The notes under the pieces: generated by a model
Told to the model about the DNA's origin: nothing
What the model saw: the letters and a program-made list of their open reading frames with translations, nothing else
The model's database searches: none
In this document: in pieces, positions 1 to 8,426 of the stretch
How positions within the stretch are numbered: position 1 is the first letter of the stretch
Layout: every line of letters starts with the position of its first letter
Source: Bog-473 sp963738135
GTDB lineage: Bacteria > Actinomycetota > Acidimicrobiia > Acidimicrobiales > RAAP-2
Direction: 5' to 3'
Assembly: GCA_963738135.1 (NCBI GenBank)
Contig: CAVTVK010000005.1
Coordinates: 372,001-436,000, forward strand
DNA: 64,000 bases
Made by a program: the position numbers and the translations under genes

Positions 1-1
1 G

Positions 2-1204
2 GAAGCCCGTTGCCGGGCCGAGGGCGAAGAGGTGCGCAAGCTGGGCGGGCTCTACGTCCTGGGCAGCGAGCGCCACGAGAGCCGGCGCATCGACAACCAG
101 CTCCGCGGCCGGTCCGGGCGGCAGGGCGACCCGGGGGAGAGCCGCTTCTACCTGAGCCTCGACGACGAGCTGCTGCGCCTCTTCGCCACCGGCGCCATGA
201 GTTGGGTGATGGGGCGGACGCTGCCCGACGACGTGCCGATCGAGTCCAAGACGGTGGCCAAGGCGATCGAGCGGGCGCAGAACACGGTCGAGGCCCGCAA
301 CGCCGAACAGCGCAAGGACGCGCTCAAGTACGACGAGGTGATGGACCAGCAGCGCAAGGTCATCTACGAGCGCCGCCTGCAGATCATCGACGGTGACGAT
401 CTCGAGGAGCACACCGAAGATCTCCTGGCCGGCGCGGCGGAGAAGCTCGTGGCCGAACACTGCCCGACCGAGTTCGAGGAGGACTGGGACCTCAAGGGTC
501 TGGTCGACGCGGTGATGCAGTACTACCCGACCAAATTCAGCGTGGCTGACCTCGAGCAGGCGGCCACGACAGAGGACCTGGTCGAGTCCATCGTCGAAGA
601 GGCGCTCGACTACTACGAGAAGCATGGCGAATCGATGCCGGGCGGCGCCGAGACCATGCGCCAGATCGAGCGCGACGTCTACCTGCAGATCATGGACGCC
701 CGCTGGCGCGACCACTTGACCGAGATGGACAACCTGAAAGACGGCATCCACCTGCGCTGGACGGTCCAGGCCGATCCCCTCAACGCGTGGCAGCAGGAGG
801 GCTACTCCATGTTCGGCCAGCTCATGGAGGTGATCGACAACGACTATCTCCGCTACATCCTCCACGTCGAGGCGGTCCAGCAGCCGGCAGCCGAGCCCGA
901 CCTCGACAACGCGGTCTATGCCGCGGCCGAGGATCCGGTCGCCGAGACGGGGGCCTTGGCCGCGGCGTTGCTGGCCGACCAGGGGGCCAACATGCCCGCG
1001 CAGACCGCCGTGCTGCCGCGGCCGAACGAGGCCGGCGGCAACGGGCGGGCCGGCGGTGGCAAGGCGCAGAGAATGCAGCCCAATCCGCCGGACCCGGACG
1101 CCCTGGTTCCGATCGTGAAGGAGCAGCACGAGAAGATCGGCCGCAACGAGCCGTGCTGGTGCGGGAGCGGCAAGAAGTTCAAGTTGTGCCATGGCGCCGC
1201 CTGA
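2..1204 (+). CDS. secA: Protein translocase subunit SecA, C-terminal part (5' end outside window)
   Basis: This is the ATPase motor that pushes preproteins through SecYEG. The visible 400 residues begin in the second nucleotide-binding fold, with the arginine-finger motif QLRGRSGRQGDPG near residues 37-49. The helical wing and scaffold follow, then a Gly/Pro-rich linker and the C-terminal zinc-binding tail CWCGSGKKFKLCH that contacts SecB or ribosomes. The reading frame is open to the left edge, so the N-terminal half lies upstream. The stop codon overlaps the prfB start by 14 nt, which implies co-transcription. The identification is secure; whether this is SecA1 or SecA2 cannot be settled without the N-terminus, but the zinc tail favours the canonical SecA. 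Confidence 0.96.
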   Translation, partial: EARCRAEGEEVRKLGGLYVLGSERHESRRIDNQLRGRSGRQGDPGESRFYLSLDDELLRLFATGAMSWVMGRTLPDDVPIESKTVAKAIERAQNTVEARNAEQRKDALKYDEVMDQQRKVIYERRLQIIDGDDLEEHTEDLLAGAAEKLVAEHCPTEFEEDWDLKGLVDAVMQYYPTKFSVADLEQAATTEDLVESIVEEALDYYEKHGESMPGGAETMRQIERDVYLQIMDARWRDHLTEMDNLKDGIHLRWTVQADPLNAWQQEGYSMFGQLMEVIDNDYLRYILHVEAVQQPAAEPDLDNAVYAAAEDPVAETGALAAALLADQGANMPAQTAVLPRPNEAGGNGRAGGGKAQRMQPNPPDPDALVPIVKEQHEKIGRNEPCWCGSGKKFKLCHGAA

Positions 1205-2345
1205 CGGGCCGACGGCCGATCTCCCCCGCGACTTCACATCCGAGCTCGGAGCGCTAGGGGAGCGGCTGGCCGAGGCCGAGCGGTATCTCGGACGGGAGAA
1301 GCTCGAAGTGCGCCGGACTGAGCTCGAGGCCGAGGTGGCCCGGCCCGACCTGTGGGACGACGCCGACAACGCGCGCGCGGTCACCAAGGAGCTCGGACGC
1401 GTCTCCGCCGATCTCGAGCAGCTCGACACGCTGCGCAGCGCGCTCGACGACGCGCAGGCACTCCTCGAGCTGACGCAGGAGTCCGCCGGCGAGGGGACCG
1501 GTGATGCCGCGTTCGACGCCGAGCTGATCGAGATGGTCGACGCTCTCGGGACGCGGCTCGGGGCGCTCGAACTGCAATCGCTCTTCTCCGGCGAGTACGA
1601 CGAGTTCGACGCTGTCTGTGAAGTGCACGCCGGCGCGGGCGGCACGGACGCACAGGACTGGACCGAGATACTCCTGCGCATGTACCAGCGCTGGGCCGAA
1701 CGGCGCGGCTTCACCGTCGAGGTGGACGAGGCGACCGAGGGGCAGGAGGCTGGGCTGCTCTCAGCCACCTTCATCGTCCACGGCCGGTTCGCCTACGGGC
1801 TGCTGGCCACCGAGCGCGGTGTGCACCGCCTGGTCCGGATGTCGCCCTTCGATTCGCAGCACCGCCGCCAGACCAGCTTCGCCTCCATGGACGTCACGCC
1901 CTTCCTCGAAGACGTGTCGTCGGAGGTCGAGATCGACGAGAAAGACCTGCGTATCGACACTTATCGCTCCTCGGGGGCCGGCGGCCAGCACGTCAACAAG
2001 ACGGACTCGGCGGTGCGCCTGACCCACCTGCCCACCGGGCTGGTGGTCTCCTGTCAGAACGAACGCAGCCAGCACCAGAACAAGGCCAAGGCGCTGCAGA
2101 TTCTGGGGGCCAAGTTGGCCGAGCGCGCCCGCATGGAGCGCCGGGCCGAGCTCGATGCGCTGAGCGGTGACCGGGTCGACAACGCGTGGGGCAACCAGAT
2201 CCGCTCCTACGTCATGGCGCCGTACCAACTCGTGAAGGATCTGCGCACCAACTACGAGACGGGCAACGTCGACGCGGTGCTCGACGGGGATCTGGATCGC
2301 TTCATGGAGGCAGAGTTGCGCCGTCAGCGCGAAGGCAACGCCTGA
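1191..2345 (+). CDS. prfB: Peptide chain release factor 2
   Basis: RF2 reads UGA and UAA stop codons and triggers peptidyl-tRNA hydrolysis. The 384-residue protein has an N-terminal coiled-coil domain, the RF2-type SPF recognition tripeptide at residues 218-220, and the catalytic GGQ motif at 264-266 within SGAGGQHVNKTDSAVR. The ATG start lies inside the end of secA (14-nt overlap), so translation is probably coupled. The whole frame is open from this ATG, so the autoregulatory in-frame UGA frameshift site found in many bacterial prfB genes is absent here. The length matches the family. Confidence 0.95.
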   Translation: MAPPDGPTADLPRDFTSELGALGERLAEAERYLGREKLEVRRTELEAEVARPDLWDDADNARAVTKELGRVSADLEQLDTLRSALDDAQALLELTQESAGEGTGDAAFDAELIEMVDALGTRLGALELQSLFSGEYDEFDAVCEVHAGAGGTDAQDWTEILLRMYQRWAERRGFTVEVDEATEGQEAGLLSATFIVHGRFAYGLLATERGVHRLVRMSPFDSQHRRQTSFASMDVTPFLEDVSSEVEIDEKDLRIDTYRSSGAGGQHVNKTDSAVRLTHLPTGLVVSCQNERSQHQNKAKALQILGAKLAERARMERRAELDALSGDRVDNAWGNQIRSYVMAPYQLVKDLRTNYETGNVDAVLDGDLDRFMEAELRRQREGNA

Positions 2346-2662
2346 CCGAGCACCGAGATGGCGCGGGCGTTGCGGCGCGCTGCGCCCCGGCGCAGACGTC
2401 CTGCGACGCGCTGCGCGTCCGCTTCTGTGGGCGTGATGGCGATGGACGGACCGGCGAGCAGCGGGCGTTGGCACGCGCTGAGGCTCGGTGTGCGACACGT
2501 TGCAGTCGACGCGCGCCGTGGGTGACATGTGTGGCGCGGTTTCCGGCGCCCGCGCGGGCACGATTCTGGCGCGGCGCGGCCGTCGTGTCGCGCCGACGCC
2601 ACGAGGACGCGGCCTCACGCAGGTGGGGCGTGCACGTTGGGATGACGTGACGCGGATGGCCT

Positions 2663-2719
2663 GGGCCCGAACCGGGCTCGGACCGCCTCTCGGTAGTGAG
2701 CTGAGCCCGGTTCGGGCCC
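2663..2719. repeat. Perfect 17-bp inverted repeat with 23-nt spacer
   Basis: The left arm gggcccgaaccgggctc (2663-2679) is the exact reverse complement of the right arm at 2703-2719. The loop contains a small ccg/cgg helix. The repeat sits more than 300 bp after prfB with no T-tract, so it is not an obvious terminator of that gene. It could be a structured RNA, a protein-binding dyad or a transposon scar. Confidence 0.8.
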
Positions 2720-2833
2720 GCCCCACACTGGCAAACCACCTGGCCCGCCCGATTGTGACTGGGCACGACACCATCCGCTGACCGGTCGCGCCGTCGATCG
2801 AACCGGCGCCGGCGCGTCCGGTGCCGGCGTCCA

Positions 2834-2884
2834 TGCCACGGTCCGGTGCCACGGTCCGGTGCCACGCCTCCGGTGCCACGCCGG
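2834..2884. repeat. Four tandem copies of a 13-14 bp unit
   Basis: The unit tgccacggtccgg occurs twice exactly (2834-2846 and 2847-2859), followed by a variant with one extra base (2860-2873) and a shortened copy (2874-2884). It is non-coding, and slippage in GC-rich DNA is the simplest origin. Confidence 0.75.
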
Positions 2885-3142
2885 CCTGGCCTCGGCACGG
2901 CGGGCGGCGCGGCTCTCGTCTGCCCCGCCGAGACACTCGCGTTGGCGCCGGCGCGCCGAGCAGTGGGAATGAGGGGCGTGCGCGGGGCGCAACAGCCGAA
3001 TCGTCTGGGGTGCGGGCAACGGCGGCCGCACCTGCCCGTCGGGGCGGAGAGGAAGGATGTGCGGGGCAGGTCGACGATCGTGACGGCAGAACCCTGTGAC
3101 CTGCGCCGGAGTCCCTGACCCGAAACGGCAGTACCGAGTCGT

Positions 3143-3148
3143 TAGGAT
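3143..3148 (+). promoter_or_regulatory. Candidate -10 box upstream of ftsE
   Basis: TAGGAT matches the actinobacterial TANNNT -10 pattern and would give a leader of about 40 nt before the ftsE ATG. No good -35 hexamer lies 16-18 nt upstream, so the call is weak. Confidence 0.35.
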
Positions 3149-3195
3149 TGTTGTGTGCTCCGCCTGCGCCGGCTGGGGCGACACCTCTCCTGCCG

Positions 3196-3906
3196 ATGAT
3201 CCGATTCGAAAACGTCACCAAGACCTACAAGGGGTCAACGGTCGCCCTGCGCGACATCACCGTTGATATCGACAAGGGAGAGTTCGTCTTCCTCGTCGGC
3301 GCGTCCGGGTCCGGGAAGACCACCTTCATCCGGCTCCTCCTGCGCGAGGAGCTTCCCGATACGGGTGAGATCCTCGAGGCCGGTCGCAACATCGTGGAGC
3401 TGCCGAAATGGCGGGTGCCGTACCTGCGCCGAAACATCGGCTGCGTCTTCCAGGACTTTCGTCTCCTGCCGAACAAGACCGTCTTCGAGAACGTGGCCTT
3501 TGCCCTCGAGGTGATCGGCCGCCCCCGCCACGTGGTGGCGAACCAGGTGCCCCAGGTCCTCGACCTGGTGGGATTGGCCAACAAGCGGGACAACCTGCCC
3601 GGTGAGCTGTCGGGTGGCGAGCAGCAGCGCGTGGCCGTGGCCCGTGCCTTCGTCAACCGCCCTCTCATTCTTCTGGCCGACGAGCCCACCGGAAACCTCG
3701 ACCCCCAGACGAGCCAGGGCATCATGCAACTGCTCGACCGCATCAACCGGACCGGCACGACGGTCGTGGTAGCGACGCACGACGAGGTCCTGGTGGACAA
3801 GATGCGACGACGCGTCATTGAGTTGAGCAACGGGCGAATGGTGCGCGACCAGGCCCGCGGTGTCTACGGCTTCGACGGGTCGACCGGACAGAGCGAGGCC
3901 GTCTAA
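3196..3906 (+). CDS. ftsE: Cell division ATP-binding protein FtsE
   Basis: FtsE is the ABC ATPase of the FtsEX complex, which couples the divisome to activation of peptidoglycan hydrolases. The 236-residue protein has Walker A GASGSGKTT at about residues 35-43, an LSGGEQQRV signature, and Walker B ILLADEPTGNLD. The start chosen is the ATG of MIRFENVTKTYKG; the frame is open further upstream, but that extension is not family-like. ftsX follows after 3 nt. Placement after secA-prfB is the usual actinobacterial order. Confidence 0.95.
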   Translation: MIRFENVTKTYKGSTVALRDITVDIDKGEFVFLVGASGSGKTTFIRLLLREELPDTGEILEAGRNIVELPKWRVPYLRRNIGCVFQDFRLLPNKTVFENVAFALEVIGRPRHVVANQVPQVLDLVGLANKRDNLPGELSGGEQQRVAVARAFVNRPLILLADEPTGNLDPQTSQGIMQLLDRINRTGTTVVVATHDEVLVDKMRRRVIELSNGRMVRDQARGVYGFDGSTGQSEAV

Positions 3907-3909
3907 GTC

Positions 3910-4797
3910 GTGGCCGTTTCCGTCGACTACGTCGTCCGCGAGACGGCGTCGAACCTGTGGCGCAACCGCCTCATGACCATTGCCGCCGTCCTGACGGTCG
4001 CCGTCTCGTTGTCGCTGGTGGGCGCTGCACTGCTGCTGCGCCAGGGCTCGGCCAACGCCACCGGGACTCTGGAACGGGGCACCCAGGTCACGGTCTGGAT
4101 GCAGCCCAACGCCAACGCTCAGGAGATCGCCGCGGTCAAAACCGAGCTGTCCCAGCTGAACTACGTCGTGCAGCCGTGCGCCTACTGGAACAAGGCACGC
4201 AACTTCTCCGAAGCCCGCCGGCTGCTTCCCTCGGACGTGTTCCAGGCCACCAGTCAGGCGGAGATGCCGACGTCCTATTGGTGCACCCCGGTGGCCCTCA
4301 GCGACGCCGCCCAGGTGGTGCACACCTTCAGCGGCACCGCAGGCGTGCTGTCCGTGACCGAGCCGCAGCAGACCATCCACAACGAGGAGACGGTGATCAA
4401 CGTCTCGAAATGGGTCTGCCTGGCCATCGCCATCGTGCTCATCGTGTCCGCCGCCGTCCTGATCCTGAATACCATCCGCATGGCGATCTTCGCCCGGCGT
4501 CGCGAGGTCTCCGTCATGAAGCTGGTCGGGGCCACCAACTGGTTCATCCGCGTTCCGTTCATGTCCGAAGGCCTCTTACAGGGGCTGATCGGGTCGTTAC
4601 TTGCCGCGCTCGTCGTCTATTTCGTGTACCTCTTCATCAACCACGAGGGCGGCGGGAAGACGACCAGCAACATCTTCACCGCCATGCACATGTCGGGGTC
4701 CGAGGTTCTCTTGACCAACGTGGTCGTAGTGATCGTGGGCATGGCGATCGGTTCGATCGGCTCTGCCATCGCCATCCGGCGCTTCCTCGACGTCTGA
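3910..4797 (+). CDS. ftsX: Cell division protein FtsX
   Basis: FtsX is the membrane partner of FtsE. The 295-residue sequence shows the expected layout: a cytoplasmic N-terminus, TM1 (about residues 20-45), an extracellular loop of about 130 residues, then three C-terminal TM helices (about 170-195, 220-245, 265-285) separated by the FtsX-type segment with REVSVMKLVGATNWFIR. GTG start, 3 nt after the ftsE stop. The loop has two cysteines (near PCAYW and YWCTP) that could pair. It forms an operon with ftsE and probably with the small membrane gene behind it. Confidence 0.93.
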   Translation: MAVSVDYVVRETASNLWRNRLMTIAAVLTVAVSLSLVGAALLLRQGSANATGTLERGTQVTVWMQPNANAQEIAAVKTELSQLNYVVQPCAYWNKARNFSEARRLLPSDVFQATSQAEMPTSYWCTPVALSDAAQVVHTFSGTAGVLSVTEPQQTIHNEETVINVSKWVCLAIAIVLIVSAAVLILNTIRMAIFARRREVSVMKLVGATNWFIRVPFMSEGLLQGLIGSLLAALVVYFVYLFINHEGGGKTTSNIFTAMHMSGSEVLLTNVVVVIVGMAIGSIGSAIAIRRFLDV

Positions 4798-4801
4798 TCG
4801 A

Positions 4802-5086
4802 GTGACCGGTTGGCGGGACGGCTCCGCGAACGGTACGAAGCCCGACCTCTCGCAGTCCCGCTTCTTCTGCAACAACGCCCGCAAGGGCTCCCTGGTGTGC
4901 GGCATCGTGGCTTTCGCCGCGCTGGTGATCGGTGGGGGCTTCGCCGAGATCAGCTCCGACGGCTCCCCGACCTCGCTCGAGACGGCCGCGGTCCGCTGGG
5001 TCATTGTGGGCGCGCTCGTCGTCGGCCTCACGCTCTACGTGATCGGCGGCCGCATGCTCCGGGCCAATCGTCCCGAGGGTCGCTGA
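4802..5086 (+). CDS. Small two-TM membrane protein of unknown function
   Basis: The predicted 94-residue protein starts at GTG, 4 nt after ftsX, so it is probably co-transcribed with ftsEX. It has a short polar N-terminus, two hydrophobic helices (about residues 30-50 and 63-85) linked by a polar loop, and a basic tail ending RANRPEGR, consistent with both ends in the cytoplasm. smpB often occupies this position in actinobacteria, but nothing here resembles SmpB. Function unknown. Confidence 0.6.
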   Translation: MTGWRDGSANGTKPDLSQSRFFCNNARKGSLVCGIVAFAALVIGGGFAEISSDGSPTSLETAAVRWVIVGALVVGLTLYVIGGRMLRANRPEGR

Positions 5087-5158
5087 AGAACGGTCGCGAG
5101 CCCGAGCTGCAGGTCGTGACTCGCCCGCCCCGCCCGCCATCTGGGCCAGACTGAGCGG

Positions 5159-5383
5159 ATGGGGAGTGCCGGCGACAAGCCCAGGAAGCAGAAGCGACGC
5201 TTGGCCAAGGTGCCGAAGTACGAGGAGCCCAACTCGTTGCCCGCCCAGGGCCTCACGGGGAGCTCCGGAGGGGTGTACGGCGGGCGCTACGGGCATTCGG
5301 CCGGCCATCATCCCGAGAAGAAGCCGCCCGGGCGCCTGGGCGCGTTCGTTCTCCGCTGCCTGGGGATGAAGCCCAAGTCCTGA
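5159..5383 (+). CDS. Short basic hypothetical protein
   Basis: A 74-residue frame from ATG with a lysine/arginine-rich N-terminus (KPRKQKRRLAKVPKY), a Gly/His-rich middle and a basic C-terminus ending LGMKPKS. There is no strong ribosome-binding site. Support is the frame on the same strand as its neighbours with non-random basic composition. Function is not recognisable and it could be a chance frame. Confidence 0.4.
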   Translation: MGSAGDKPRKQKRRLAKVPKYEEPNSLPAQGLTGSSGGVYGGRYGHSAGHHPEKKPPGRLGAFVLRCLGMKPKS

Positions 5384-5510
5384 CGGGGCCGAGGCAGGGT
5401 TCGGAGAAATTCCCCGCCGGCAAGGTTCGCGGCAAGGTTCTCGTCGAGTCATGGCCACCACGCTGGGCCGCGCCCTCGGATCGAGGGTGTGCACGAAAGC
5501 GAGGATGCAG

Positions 5511-5933
5511 ATGGCCAACACCACGACGATCACCGGGAATCTGACCCGGGAGCCCGAAATCCGTTACACGCGGGAGGGGCAGGCGACGGCCCAGCTCGGC
5601 GTCGCCGTGAACCGGCGCTGGCAGGACCGCACGACCCAGGAGTGGCTGGAATCGACCTCCTTCTTCGACGTCATCTGCTGGCGCGATCTGGCGGAGAACG
5701 TGGCCCTGAGCCTGACCAAGGGCATGCGGGTCGTCGTCACCGGGCGGCTCGAACACCGGACCTGGGAGACCGAGGACGGTGAGCACCGTTCCAAGGTGGA
5801 GATCACGGCGGACGAGGTGGGTGCCAGCCTGCGCTTCGCCACGGCCGATGTCCACAAGGTGGAGCGGCGTGGGTCGGCCTCGCCGGAGAGCGCCGACGCC
5901 GATGGGGCCGAGGCGCTGGCCGTCGAGGTCTGA
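5511..5933 (+). CDS. Single-stranded DNA-binding protein paralogue (OB fold)
   Basis: An SSB-family OB-fold protein of 140 residues. The core TITGNLTREPEIRYTREGQ, the FFDVICWRDLAENVA segment and GMRVVVTGRLEHRTWE are typical of bacterial SSB. The start chosen is the ATG before ANTTTITGNL, with gagg 6 nt upstream; the frame stays open further 5'. The C-terminus is short and ends in VEV, without the acidic tail and terminal hydrophobic tip (DDDIPF type) that recruit repair partners in primary SSBs. It is therefore probably a secondary SSB for DNA uptake, repair or stress. Confidence 0.88.
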   Translation: MANTTTITGNLTREPEIRYTREGQATAQLGVAVNRRWQDRTTQEWLESTSFFDVICWRDLAENVALSLTKGMRVVVTGRLEHRTWETEDGEHRSKVEITADEVGASLRFATADVHKVERRGSASPESADADGAEALAVEV

Positions 5934-6122
5934 ATGGAGCCGTGGCTGATCACCACGCCGGGATGGCCTGCGTTGACCGCGCACGTGGCCGGAGCGACCG
6001 CGCGTGCGCTGCTCCATCCGGCCGTGGCGGCAGGCGCCGCGACGGGCGCCGGGACCTGTGCTGCCGCACTGCTCCGGAGCCGTGCCGCTTTCCGCCGCCG
6101 CGGCCGCCCCTCTTCGGGCTGA
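5934..6122 (+). CDS. Possible small alanine-rich protein
   Basis: A 62-residue frame whose ATG directly follows the SSB stop codon (tgaatg), allowing translational coupling. It is rich in Ala and Gly with one moderately hydrophobic stretch and a basic tail. No homology is recognisable and the codon choice is not decisive. Confidence 0.25.
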   Translation: MEPWLITTPGWPALTAHVAGATARALLHPAVAAGAATGAGTCAAALLRSRAAFRRRGRPSSG

Positions 6123-6125
6123 TGC

Positions 6126-6593
6126 TCAGGACCCCGAGGGGGTGACTTCCGCCTCGGGGTCCCCGCTCTCGGGGACATAGCGCAGCGAGAGCGAGTTGAC
6201 GCAGTAGCGCAGCCCGGTGTCGGTGGGCCCATCAGGGAAGACGTGCCCCAGATGGCCACCGCACCGGGCGCACCTGATCTCGGTGCGGGTCAGGCCGAAC
6301 GTGCGCTCCCTGCGCTCGAGGACGGTTCCGGCGGCGCGGGCCCGGTCGAAGCTGGGCCAGCCTGTGCCGGACTCGAACTTGGCATCCGTGTCGAAGAGCT
6401 CGGCGCCACAACCCGCACAGCGGAAGACGCCCGCACCGTCCACCTGTAGGAGGTCGCCCGACCACGGGGCCTCGGTGCCGGCCCGCCGCAGGACGGCGTA
6501 GCGATCGGCCGGGAGCAGCGCCTTCCAATCCTCGTCCGACTTGGTGACGGCGAACGCCGTCTCTTCCCGCCGGGGCTTGTGCCGGAACATCAT
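6126..6593 (-). CDS. msrB: Peptide-methionine (R)-S-oxide reductase MsrB
   Basis: MsrB reduces methionine-R-sulfoxide in oxidised proteins. The two CxxC zinc pairs (CAGC and CARC), the GTGWPSF segment and the catalytic-cysteine motif RYCVNSLSLRY are all present. The chosen start gives about 155 residues and has gaggg 5 nt upstream; a longer frame exists but lacks a ribosome-binding site. The gene ends 3 nt from the end of the preceding forward frame. The short acidic C-terminal tail after the reductase fold is family-atypical but harmless. Confidence 0.94.
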   Translation of the reverse strand: MMFRHKPRREETAFAVTKSDEDWKALLPADRYAVLRRAGTEAPWSGDLLQVDGAGVFRCAGCGAELFDTDAKFESGTGWPSFDRARAAGTVLERRERTFGLTRTEIRCARCGGHLGHVFPDGPTDTGLRYCVNSLSLRYVPESGDPEAEVTPSGS

Positions 6594-6720
6594 CGCGACC
6601 CTCTTTTCTGCAACGGCCGTGACGAACCCGGTGTTTCGCCTTGACAAACGTTGGACAATTTATGGTAGGAGGGGATTCTATTTGTGCGGCGGGCCGGGGC
6701 CGCAGTTCGGAGGCTGACCG

Positions 6721-6957
6721 GTGGACGCCCGCAAGAGGCTCAAGTTGTTCGTCGTCGGCGTGCTCATCGGAATGAGCATGTTCCTCATAGGGGGCATCGG
6801 CGTGGTCCCGTCCCACAGTACGCCGGAGCCGACGGCCGCTCTGGAGCCGTGGCTGCAGAGGACGACCTGCGACTATCCGGCCGTCGACTGCACATCACAC
6901 GGCGGGGTCGTGACGTCTCCGGCGCACGTTCTTCACTCGGTCCCACGCAGCAGGTGA
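6721..6957 (+). CDS. Small secreted or membrane-anchored protein
   Basis: A 78-residue protein starting at GTG with an excellent ribosome-binding site (ggagg at 6709-6713, 7-nt spacing). The N-terminus MDARKRLKLFVVGVLIG is a classic positively charged plus hydrophobic signal or anchor helix (residues 1-28), followed by a Pro/Thr-rich stalk and two cysteines (TCDYPAVDCTSHGG) that may form a disulphide outside the cell. An AT-richer region with TTGACA at 6641-6646 lies upstream. Function unknown. Confidence 0.55.
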   Translation: MDARKRLKLFVVGVLIGMSMFLIGGIGVVPSHSTPEPTAALEPWLQRTTCDYPAVDCTSHGGVVTSPAHVLHSVPRSR

Positions 6958-6985
6958 GCATGGCGGGGACGACGGAACGCGCCGC

Positions 6986-8196
6986 TCAGGCCGCCAGCGC
7001 GGCGGCCGCGCTGCCCATCAGGAAGAGGAAGTTGTCGGCGTAGAACTGTTGGCGAACGTCGGCATCGGCACCGGCGTCGGCGAGCGAGGCCTCGAAGCGT
7101 TCCAGCGGCTTGCGCCCACCTTCCACGTGTGGGTAGTCGGAAGAGAACAGCACGAGGTCGGCGCCGGCCTGCTCCACGATCCAGCCGACGTCCTCAGTGG
7201 GGTACGGCGTGAACCGGCACTGGCGGTGCACGTAGTCGCTCGGGCGGAGCGAGAGTGACTGGAGTCGCTCTTCGTGGCGGTGGAACGCCTCGAAGGCGGA
7301 CTCCATCTGGCGCAGCCAGGACGGCACCCAGATGGCGCCCTGCTCGATCACCCCGATGTGCAGGTCCGGGAAGGCCTCGAGCACCCCGTCGAAGATCAGC
7401 GTGGCCAGCGTCTGGGCCGGCGGCACCGGGATGCCCATGTAGTCGACGGAGCGGAAGTTCTCCTCGCCGCCGTGGAAGTCGGGAGGCACGGGCTTGCCGT
7501 TGACGAAGTAGTTGGGGTCGACGAGGGTCCCCGTGCCGCCGACGTGGAACACCACGGGGATGCCGGCCTCCTCGGCCCGAGCCCAGACGCCGAACAGGTC
7601 GGTGTGGCTGGGCGACTGCCCCGGCGGGCACCCCGACGCGAGCAGCAGGGCCGCCGCGCCCTGGGCCAGCGCCTCCTCGGTGGCGGCCACGGCCCGGGTC
7701 GGATCGGCCAGCGGGACGTACAGCGACGGCAACAGGCGCGGATCGACGGAGCAGAATTCCACCATGCCCCGGTTGTGGGCGCGGGCGGCGGCGTAGGCCA
7801 GGTCGGCGTCGGCGTGCTCCATGTCGTGCAGGCGCCCGTTGTGGAACGTGTTGAAGACCAGTTGGCTCGAGAACCCGAGGAGGTCGAGGCGCGCGAGCGG
7901 TCCTCGGGAATGAAGGATCCGGTGGCGGCGAAGTTCTTGCGCGCCATGATCTCGGCCTCCTCGTGGGCCCGATACTCGGGCGAGGCGTGTCGCGCCCGCA
8001 AGGCATCGAAGGCGGCGTCGAGATCGCGCTGCTGGTCGGCCGGGTCACCCGTCTGGCGCAGCTCGTTGCCGCCCGGGTAGCGCAGCACGGGCATGCGGTC
8101 CCGGTAGGCGGCTTCCGCGTGGTCCCGCAGCCAGGTGGGCGTCTCCATGATGTGGGCGTCGGCGTCGTGGACGATCCGGCCCTGCGAGTAGGGCAC
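6986..8196 (-). CDS. Amidohydrolase-family protein (frameshifted near 7888)
   Basis: A metal-dependent TIM-barrel hydrolase of the amidohydrolase-2 family, about 403 residues once repaired. The N-terminal part (from GTG at 8196, with gggaggagg just upstream) carries the metal-site motif DADAHIMET. The C-terminal part, in another frame, carries FHVGGTG and the SDYPHVEGG aspartate region. The frames join if one C is restored at 7888-7889, giving DRSRALDLLGFSSQLV. The gene is divergent from the FadE30-like gene, and such amidohydrolases often accompany steroid or aromatic catabolism. Its substrate is not predictable. The indel may be a sequence error. Confidence 0.78.
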
Positions 8197-8412
8197 GTCT
8201 TCCTCCTCCCGTCTGCACTGCGCGCGTGCCGTCGTGGTCATGCCGTGCGGCGCGAGCCAGTATTCCAGGCCCGCACCTCGGGGCGGCGACCCACCTCTGT
8301 TGGGCCGCCCCGCTGGGAGGTGCCGGCTTCGCCCATGGGCACCCACGCCCCGGCGCGGCGGGAGCCCCGGCCCGGAGCTGACGACCCGTCAGATCGGGAG
8401 CTCCGGCTTGGC

Positions 8413-8418
8413 TACGCT
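8413..8418 (+). promoter_or_regulatory. Leaderless-type -10 box for the FadE30-like gene
   Basis: TACGCT ends 8 nt before the ATG at 8427 and no ribosome-binding site lies between, consistent with transcription starting at or next to the start codon. Confidence 0.5.
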
Positions 8419-8426
8419 CCCCGGCG

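Larger units (their letters stand above)
2346..3195 (+). other. Non-coding gap between prfB and ftsE with hairpins and short repeats
   Basis: I find no credible gene in these 850 bases. The long reverse-strand frames that cross it are arginine/proline-rich and run on through prfB, as expected for antisense of GC-rich DNA. The gap contains small hairpins just after prfB (ctgcgc/gcgcag at 2380-2395 and gacgcg/cgcgtc at 2405-2419, possible terminators), a perfect 17-bp inverted repeat at 2663-2719, a 13-bp tandem repeat at 2834-2884, and a TAGGAT box upstream of ftsE. A small RNA cannot be excluded. Confidence 0.6.

Noticed and set aside
1761..3221. 486-codon reverse frame through prfB and the non-coding gap
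   Set aside because: Arg/Pro-rich, no recognisable domain, and it runs antisense through prfB; typical GC-rich antisense frame.
6641..6669. Sigma70-type promoter starting with TTGACA before the small secreted gene
   Set aside because: No TANNNT sits at 16-18 nt from the hexamer; left as a note rather than a feature.
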